From NCBI GenBank assembly GCA_001313065.1, contig BBFD01000070.1, positions 1-15,282 on the forward strand: DNA of 15,282 nt. Reading direction: 5' to 3'. Each line of letters starts with the position of its first letter. Positions within the stretch are counted from its first letter, which is position 1. Under the pieces are notes generated by a model. The model was not told the DNA's origin and did not search any database. It saw only the letters and a list, made by a program, of their open reading frames with translations. The position numbers were made by a program, and so were the translations under genes. The DNA is from Silvimonas sp. JCM 19000. Lineage in GTDB: Bacteria > Pseudomonadota > Gammaproteobacteria > Burkholderiales > Chitinibacteraceae. This document shows, piece by piece, positions 8,682 to 15,282 of this stretch.

Positions 8682-8849
8682 ATGCCCGAACTCACCGCAT
8701 TTGATGCAGCCCGCTACCTGGATGACGACGATGTCATCGTGGAGTACATCAAGGCCATACTCGAAAATAAAAAAAACGCCGACCTGTATCGGTCGGCGCT
8801 GGAAGAAATTGCGCGTGCACTCACAATGCGCGCTTCGCAAATCGGGCGC
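8682..8849 (+). pseudogene. Truncated HigA-family antitoxin
   Basis: ATG 8682 opens a frame whose first 50 or so residues match the N-terminal half of the 'putative addiction module antidote' (HigA-like) family. They are MPELTAFDAARYLDDDDVIV, then EYIKAILENKKNADLYRSAL and EEIARAL-T-MRASQIGR. In the family this would continue into an HTH segment of the kind TGLGRESLYKALSP, for a total near 95-100 residues. Here the frame runs straight into the antisense of the argD 3' end at about 8850, so the DNA-binding helix-turn-helix is missing. The A-run 8769-8776 may also be over-counted. Residues 30-39 are encoded by the same DNA that forms the argD terminator. I judge it a decayed module, but an intact gene disturbed by assembly is possible. 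Confidence 0.55.
8764..8799 (-). terminator. Rho-independent terminator of argD/astC
   Basis: Read on the minus strand: stem CGCCGACC (complement of 8791-8798) and GGTCGGCG (complement of 8777-8784), a 6-base loop, then eight T (complement of 8769-8776) and ATTTT. It starts about 50 bases past the argD stop. It lies inside the antitoxin-like open frame on the other strand. Confidence 0.9.
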
Positions 8850-10051
<1,202 letters not shown>

Positions 10052-10089
10052 CGCTGTTCCTTTACAAGCTGAGGGGGACGAAAACGGCC

Positions 10090-10095
10090 ATTCTA
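10090..10095 (-). promoter_or_regulatory. Possible -10 box for argD/astC
   Basis: TAGAAT on the minus strand, about 40 bases upstream of the argD start and just beyond the ppsA terminator. The -35 is poor (TTTTGA at 16-base spacing). Confidence 0.35.
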
Positions 10096-10110
10096 GCAGG
10101 CTTCGTCCAA

Positions 10111-10148
10111 ATCAAAACGCCGCCAGCACCTGATCGGTGCGGGCGGCG
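10111..10148 (-). terminator. Likely terminator of ppsA
   Basis: On the minus strand a long hairpin, 7 bp (CGCCGCC at 10118-10124 with GGCGGCG at 10142-10148), one A/G mismatch, then 5 bp (GCACC/GGTGC), with a 5-base loop. It is followed by TTTTGATTT, a short and interrupted U-tract. It lies 22 bases past the ppsA stop and separates ppsA from argD. Confidence 0.75.
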
Positions 10149-10169
10149 CCGCCACTGCATCTGTTACGG

Positions 10170-12593
10170 TCAGATCGCCACTTGTTGTCCGGCCAGCAGC
10201 AACCAGGTTTCAACCACGGTATCGGGATTAAGCGAAATGGTTTCGATACCCTCGCCCACCAGCCACTGCGCCAGATCAGGGTGATCGGACGGACCCTGGC
10301 CGCAAATGCCGACGTATTTGCCGCGCGCTTTGCAGGCTTTGATGGCCATGCTCAACATTGCTTTCACCGCGTCATTACGCTCATCGAACGACGCCGACAC
10401 CGGCCCACCCGAATCGCGATCAATACCCAAGGTCAATTGCGTCATATCGTTGGAGCCAATCGAGAAGCCATCGAAATGATCGAGAAAGCGATCTGCCAAT
10501 ACCGCATTGGACGGTATCTCGCACATCATGATCACGCGCAGATTGTTTTCACCGCGCTTCAGGCCATTTTGCGCCAGCAATTCAATGACCTTTTCCGCCT
10601 CGGTCACGGTGCGCACAAACGGGATCATCACTTCAACGTTATCCAGCCCCATCACGTCGCGCACTTTCTTTACCGCGCGGCATTCCAGCTCAAAGCAATC
10701 ACGGAACGACGGATCGATATAGCGCGAAGCACCGCGGAAACCCAGCATCGGGTTTTCTTCATGCGGCTCGTATTGCGGGCCACCAATCAGATTGGCGTAT
10801 TCATTCGATTTAAAGTCCGACAAGCGCACGATCACTTTGCGCGGCCAGAAGGCGGCGGCCAGCGTGGCAATACCTTCAGCAATCTTGTCGACATAGAAAT
10901 CAACCGCCGAACGATAGCCTGCAATGCGTTCTTCCACCTGCGCTTTCAATTCCGGCGGCAGATTGGGATAAGCCAGCAAAGCCTTGGGATGCACGCCGAT
11001 CATGCGGTTGATAATAAATTCCAGCCGCGCCAGACCCACGCTTCATTCGGCAATTGGCAGAACTCGAAGGCAGATCGGGATTACCCACATTCATCATCAG
11101 CTTGACCGGCGATTCCGGCATTTTCTCCAGCGAGACATCCACGCGCTCAAACCGCAGCAAGCCCTGATACACATTGCCGGTGTCGCCCTCGGCACACGAA
11201 ACGGTCACTTCATCGCCTTCGCGCAAAATCTGCGTGGCATCGCCGCAGCCCACCACGGCGGGAATGCCGAGTTCGCGCGCAATAATTGCGGCATGGCAAG
11301 TGCGGCCGCCGCGATTGGTGACGATGGCAGCGGCGCGTTTCATGACCGGTTCCCAATCCGGGTCGGTCATATCCGAGACCAGGACATCGCCCGGTGCCAC
11401 CCGATCCATTTCCGACACGTCTTTAATAATGCGCACCTTGCCCGCGCCTATCTTCTGGCCAATGGCGCGGCCTTCGGTCAATACCGTGCTGCGTTCATGC
11501 AAACGGAAGCGGCTGAGTTTATCCGCCGCGCTTTCTTGCGATTTAACCGTTTCCGGGCGCGCCTGCAGGATATACAGCTTGCCATCCACACCATCCCGGC
11601 CCCATTCAATATCCATGGGCCGACCGTAATGCTGCTCGATAGTAACGGCATAACCGGCCAGCTCTTCCACTTCGGCATCGGTTAAAGAAAACTGGCGGCG
11701 TTCGGCCAAAGGCACGTCCACCGTGCGCACTGATTTGCCCGCGACGGTTTCGGTATTGAATTCCATCTTGATGCTTTGCCGCCCAGATGTTTACGCACAA
11801 TGGCTGGACGCCCTGCTTTGAGCGTGGGCTTATGCACATAGAATTCATCCGGATTGACCGCGCCCTGCACTACCGTTTCGCCCAGACCATAAGACGCCGT
11901 CACAAAGACGACTTGATCGAAACCGGTCTCGGTATCAATCGAGAACATCACCCCCGCCGCCCCCAGATCAGAGCGCACCATGCGTTGCACACCCGCCGAC
12001 AGGGCCACCAGTTTGTGATCGAAGCCTTTATGCACCCGATAAGCAATGGCGCGATCGTTATATAACGATGCAAACACTTCTTTGATGGCGTGCAGGATAT
12101 TGGCAAAGCCGCGGATATTCAGAAACGTTTCTTGCTGGCCGGCAAACGAGGCATCGGGCAAATCTTCTGCCGTGGCCGACGAACGCACCGCCACCGTGGC
12201 GTCATCACCCAGCAAGGCGTAATGCGCGCCAATTTCGGCTTCCAGTGCGGCCGGAAAGGGCGTGGCCACTATCCATTCGCGAATTTGTTTACCGACCGTG
12301 GCCAGGGATTTGACATCGTCAACATCCAGACCTTGCAAGGCGGCATCAATGCGGCCGGCCAGATTCTCGTGCGCCAGAAACTGTCGATAGGCATCGGCCG
12401 TGGTGGCAAAGCCGCCGGGCACACGCACGCCCTGGCTTGCGAGTTGCGAAATCATCTCGCCCAGCGACGCGTTCTTGCCCCCCACTTGCTCCACTTGGTG
12501 CATGCGCAGATGCACAAAGTCGATCACGCGGGCATGGGGGTCGAGCGCGGTAGCAGGGGCTTGGGATGCGGCGGGGTGCTCAGCGACGTTCAT
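10170..12593 (-). CDS. ppsA: Phosphoenolpyruvate synthase, frameshifted
   Basis: Converts pyruvate, ATP and water to PEP, AMP and Pi, the entry to gluconeogenesis from three-carbon acids. The start ATG (complement of 12591-12593) has GAGG (CCTC at 12600-12603) 6 bases away. Domains in order: N-terminal ATP-grasp nucleotide-binding domain ([15 protein letters not shown] near residue 40; [19 protein letters not shown] near 140); the swivelling phosphohistidine domain with catalytic His in [20 protein letters not shown] (nt about 11250-11310); and a C-terminal PEP/pyruvate barrel with [26 protein letters not shown] and the catalytic Cys in [11 protein letters not shown]. About 808 residues, against 792 in E. 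coli; the extra length is a low-complexity N-terminal extension. Frame breaks: a missing A near 11769, and two missing bases at about 11040-11066. Divergent from two ppsR-like genes that would control it by phosphorylating the active-site region. Confidence 0.97.
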
Positions 12594-12642
12594 GGCGTAC
12601 CTCGTCTAGAAAAAATGTTGCGTTGCAAAACAGGTTGGACCC

Positions 12643-12648
12643 ATTCTA
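12643..12648 (-). promoter_or_regulatory. Possible -10 box for ppsA
   Basis: TAGAAT on the minus strand, 50 bases upstream of the ppsA start codon. The -35 region has no good match at 16-18 bases. It has the same hexamer as the candidate argD -10. Confidence 0.3.
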
Positions 12649-12796
12649 GGCTGACACTTGCGAGCGCATAGTGGCGAAATCCATTACAGGAAAATCCCGC
12701 ATGGGGAAAGCCGCAACAGCGCTGTATGACTTTGATTTCGCGTTTGATTCTGCATTTAAAACAGCACGATGGACACGCCATCCGACTGCAGGAAAC

Positions 12797-12878
12797 GGCG
12801 TAAGCAAACTAATCACATTCAGCGAATTTGCTTGCCGTAATCCGGCCATGTGATAAAACGATGAGCTACAGGATTACG
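12797..12878. promoter_or_regulatory. Paired inverted repeats over a candidate ppsR promoter
   Basis: The first palindrome has arms GGCGTAAGCAAA (12797-12808) and TTTGCTTGCC (12827-12836), 7 bp plus 3 bp with a two-base bulge. The second has arms CGTAATCC (12836-12843) and GGATTACG (12871-12878), perfect over 8 bp. A candidate plus-strand promoter sits among them: TTGCTT (12829-12834), 17 bases, then GATAAA (12852-12857). Such nesting fits an operator, but the binding factor is unknown. Confidence 0.35.
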
Positions 12879-12959
12879 CCAATGACGGACTGAATTGCGA
12901 TCCTGAAAATGATTTGTTTTGCCCGTGCCTTTGCGTGACCAAACCGGAGAATGTTGTAC

Positions 12960-13781
12960 ATGCCGCGCACCGCCTTTTTTTTGTGTCTGATCGCACCGGC
13001 ATTACCGCCGAAATGCTCGGGCATTCTTTGCTGACCCAGTTTGACGACGTCAATTTTCGCCGCATTACCTTGCCGTATATCGACAACCGGGATAAAGCCG
13101 AAGAAACCGCCACGCTGATCCGGCAACAGGCGGCAGCGGACCAGTGTCGGCCGATTGTGTTTTCCACCATGGTGGATGCCACCTTGCGCAAGATCATTCA
13201 CGTGGAAGAAGCGCTGACGCTTGATTTTTTTTCAGATTTTTTATTGATCCGCTAGAACGCGAACTTGGCCGTGAGTCTTCGCATATCCAGGGCAAATCGC
13301 ACGGCATCAGCAATTTTGAGGAATACAAAGCGCGTATTGATGCGGTCAACTTTACGATCAGCCACGATGACGGCGTAATGCCGCGCGATCTGAATGAGGC
13401 CGACATTATTCTGATCGGCGTATCGCGCTCGGCCAAAACCCCCACGTGTTTGTACCTGGCGCTGCAATACGGCATCAAGGCCGCCAATTATCCGCTCACG
13501 CCAGAAGACTTTGGCGCGCATACCTTGCCGCGTTTGCTCCTGCCCTATCGCACCCGATTATTTGGCCTGACTATTGATCCGGAACGCCTGTCACAAATCC
13601 GCGAAGAACGTAAACCGGGCAGCAAATATGCGCAGTTTGATAATTGCCAGTTTGAGGTCAATGAGGCCGAAGCCTGATGCGCCACGTTGGCGTGCCCTAT
13701 CTCAGCTCCACCACGCGTTCGATTGAAGAACTGGCCACCAGCATCATGCATCGCGCCGGTCTGGTCCGCCGTACTTTCTGA
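12960..13781 (+). CDS. ppsR: PEP synthase regulatory protein PpsR, copy 1, frameshifted
   Basis: A bifunctional serine/threonine kinase and pyrophosphorylase (PSRP, DUF299 family). It inactivates PEP synthase by ADP-dependent phosphorylation of a threonine next to the catalytic histidine, and reactivates it with Pi. ATG 12960 has GGAG at 12946-12949, 10 bases away. Motifs: N-terminal [53 protein letters not shown]; the P-loop region [10 protein letters not shown], where the usual glycine before Lys is Ala; [11 protein letters not shown]; and the C-terminus [20 protein letters not shown] with TGA at 13779-13781. About 273 residues, normal for the family. Frame breaks: T-run 12975-12982 (two extra), T-runs 13225-13232 and 13237-13242 (too long), and a missing C near 13673 (EAEALMRHVG). 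It is followed 37 bases later by a paralogue. Confidence 0.93.
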
Positions 13782-13818
13782 TTCCACCACGCTGTTTATT
13801 GCCAGGGATTGCCTGCTT

Positions 13819-14639
13819 ATGCCCCGCACTGCGTTTATTGTTTCCGGCCGCACCGCCATTACCGCAGAGATGCTGGCGCACAGCCTGATCACGCAGTTTG
13901 AAGACGTCACCATCCGCCGCATTGTGCTGCCCTATATCGATACGCCGGAAAAAAGCCGAGCAGGCGGTAGCACAAATCCGGGCACAGGCCATTACCGATC
14001 AATGCAAGCCGCTGGTATTCAGCACCTTTATCAATGCTGGCCTGCGCCAGCAATTTGATATTCCCGAGGCGCTGATGATGGATTTCTTCGAAACCTTTAT
14101 TGGCCCGCTGGAGCAGGAATTGCAGCGGCCTTCGGGTCATACCGCAGGCAAAGTGCACGGCATCGCCAATTTTGAGGAATATAAAAATCGCATCGACGCG
14201 GTTAATTTCACCACCGCGCATGACGACGGCGGTATGGCAAAGAATCTGCAGGACGCTGACGTTATTCTGGTGGGCGTTTCACGCTCGGGCAAAACGCCCA
14301 CCTGCCTGTATCTGGCGCTGCAATACGGCATCAAAGCGGCTAATTATCCGTTTACACCCGAAGACTTTGCGCAGCACACCTTGCCCCGTCCTTTGCTGCC
14401 ATTCCGGCAAAAAATTATTCGGCATTACCATCGAACCGGAACGCCTGGCGCAAATTCGCGCCTCGCGTAAACCGGACAGCAACTATTGCAAACTGGAAAC
14501 CTGCCAGGACGAAGTGGCGCAGGCCGAAACGCTGATGCATGCCGAGAATATCCCCTACCTGAATACCACCCGGCTCTCGATTGAAGAGTTGTCGACCACC
14601 ATCATGCTGAAGGCAGGATTGAAGCGGCGCTGTTATTAA
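13819..14639 (+). CDS. PpsR-like kinase/phosphorylase paralogue, copy 2, frameshifted
   Basis: A second full-length member of the PpsR (DUF299) family, directly behind the first and clearly related to it along its whole length. ATG 13819 has AGGGA at 13804-13808, 10 bases away. Motifs: N-terminal VSGRTAITAEMLAHSLITQF, in which the otherwise conserved Asp of S-D-x-T is Gly; PLVFSTFINAGLR; KVHGIANFEEYKNRIDAVNF; AHDDGG; a complete P-loop GVSRSGKTPT; LFGITIEPERLAQIR; and the C-terminus SIEELSTTIMLKAGLKRRCY with TAA at 14637-14639. About 272 residues. Frame breaks: A-runs 13949-13954 and 14409-14414, one extra each. It is probably co-transcribed with copy 1. It could share PEP synthase as a target, act on another substrate, or have lost one of the two activities. 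Confidence 0.92.
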
Positions 14640-14927
14640 GCGCCGGCGGCCGGTTCTGCAGCGTGTCCCACCCTCCAAAGCCGGATATCACCAGCGGTGC
14701 GCCTGCATTTCACGCTGGACGGTGGGTCCAGCCTCACCCATGCCGTGCTCTCCGGGCATGCGCTGGCATGACGGCACTCACGCTGGCGCGATCGGGCCGC
14801 AACGCTGCCTCCAGAAAAAAAAGCCACCACATAAACTTTCAACAATTGACAACCGCAGCTTTCCGACTACAGCCAGCGCGGGTTAAACTCTCGCCTTCGT
14901 TTCCACCGCCCGCCGCCGCGCTCAGCC
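14640..14927. other. Intergenic region before minC
   Basis: 288 bases with no supported gene. 14660-14790 contains several overlapping short palindromes (for example GGACGGTGGGTCC and CCGGGCATGCGCTGGCATG). Read on the minus strand they begin CGTCATGCCAGCGCATGCC, the style of proteobacterial REP elements, but I cannot define limits. No clear intrinsic terminator follows copy 2 of ppsR. Confidence 0.4.
14846..14873 (+). promoter_or_regulatory. Possible minC promoter
   Basis: A perfect TTGACA at 14846-14851, 76 bases upstream of the minC start. The best -10 at 16-base spacing is TACAGC (14868-14873), a poor match, so only the -35 is convincing. Confidence 0.3.
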
Positions 14928-15282
14928 ATGTCCAACACCCGCTCTGATGTCTCCGCTTTCGAATTTAAAAGTAGCGGGTTAAAACTGCTGACCTTTGTGC
15001 CAGCCACACTGGATATCGCCGTACTGGACGCCGCGCTGCAACAGCGTCTGGGTGGTCGCGAACATATGTTGAGCAATGAGCAAGTCGCGCTGGATTTCAA
15101 CCAGTTGCCGCAAACGCCCAGCGCGGCAGAAGTCAGCGCCTTGATGGCGGTGCTGCGCAACTACGCACTCAAGCCGGTGATGGCACTGGGCGGCAACGAT
15201 GCACAGCAAGCCGCCGCGCAAGAAGCCGGCTTGTTGTTGCTGGATGAAGAAACCCTGGTGGCCGCCGCCGCCGCAGCGCCCG
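14928..15282 (+). CDS. minC: Septum site-determining protein MinC, N-terminal part
   Basis: An inhibitor of FtsZ polymerisation that, with MinD and MinE, keeps the division ring away from the poles. ATG 14928 begins MSNTRSDVSAFEFKSSGLKL. The first 105 or so residues form the MinC N-terminal (FtsZ-inhibiting) domain, with VALDFNQLPQTPSAAEVSAL and LRNYALKPVMALGG typical of it. An Ala-rich linker (EETLVAAAAAAP) begins at the window edge. The frame is open to the end with no stop and no visible indel, one of the few undamaged genes here. The C-terminal beta-helical domain that binds MinD, and most likely minD and minE, would lie beyond 15282. There is no strong Shine-Dalgarno; the start is set by the family N-terminus. 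Confidence 0.9.
   Translation, partial: MSNTRSDVSAFEFKSSGLKLLTFVPATLDIAVLDAALQQRLGGREHMLSNEQVALDFNQLPQTPSAAEVSALMAVLRNYALKPVMALGGNDAQQAAAQEAGLLLLDEETLVAAAAAAP

Larger units (their letters stand above)
12594..12959. other. Divergent ppsA/ppsR regulatory region
   Basis: 366 bases without a gene between two divergent start codons; the short open frames here (for example 12671-12853) have no support. It holds a possible ppsA -10 (12643-12648), a direct repeat TTTGATT-TCGCG-TTTGATT around 12731-12749, and two nested inverted repeats near the ppsR side (12797-12808 with 12827-12836; 12836-12843 with 12871-12878). I see no classical Cra/FruR palindrome. Confidence 0.6.

Noticed and set aside
10137..12671. 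Plus-strand open frames of up to 322 codons opposite ppsA
   Set aside because: The opposite strand encodes PEP synthase with its catalytic motifs; these frames are shadows produced by GC-biased codons.
12975..13242. T8 runs as phase-variation switches or programmed frameshift sites in ppsR
   Set aside because: The same kind of over-long run disrupts at least six unrelated genes, including housekeeping ones, so sequencing error explains all of them. No stimulatory structure is seen.

Overview
The window comes from a moderately GC-rich Gram-negative bacterium, most likely a betaproteobacterium. The divergent ppsA/ppsR pair, the betaproteobacterial-type TypA, ArgD/AstC and MinC proteins and a Cache-type chemoreceptor all fit Neisseriales (Chromobacteriaceae-like). 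That placement is an inference from protein resemblance by eye. The most important technical fact is that nearly every conserved gene is broken by one-base or few-base indels. A/T homopolymers of about 6-8 bases are too long, and single bases are missing, mostly from G or C runs. Because typA, ppsA, argD, ppsR, a chemoreceptor and a peptidase are all affected alike, I read these as sequencing or assembly errors and describe the reconstructed products.

Layout, left to right. 1-728 (+) is the C-terminal part of a luciferase-like flavin-dependent oxidoreductase, ending at a hairpin. 779-1274 holds no recognisable gene. 1275-1505 (+) is a small secreted protein. 1680-3291 (+) is a methyl-accepting chemotaxis protein with a Cache sensor. 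3433-3963 (+) is a DUF4337 membrane protein. It shares a bidirectional terminator with the convergent S46 dipeptidyl-peptidase (6106-4033, -). typA/bipA (8064-6249, -) follows with its own terminator. 8104-8681 is a non-coding accessory patch with a hairpin repeat (TTACTTTTCTTTGCTTCGCC type) and what look like remnants of a HigB/HigA toxin-antitoxin pair. The antitoxin remnant abuts and overlaps the terminator of argD/astC (10051-8850, -). ppsA (12593-10170, -) lies upstream of argD on the same strand.

Divergent from ppsA are two tandem ppsR-like genes (12960-13781 and 13819-14639, +), followed by the start of minC (14928 to the window end, +). The ppsA-ppsR neighbourhood is a functional unit: PEP synthase makes PEP from pyruvate for gluconeogenesis, and PpsR switches it off and on by ADP-dependent phosphorylation and Pi-dependent dephosphorylation. 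Having two PpsR paralogues in tandem, each departing from the usual motifs at a different site, is the most interesting biology here. The rest of the window is mostly housekeeping.
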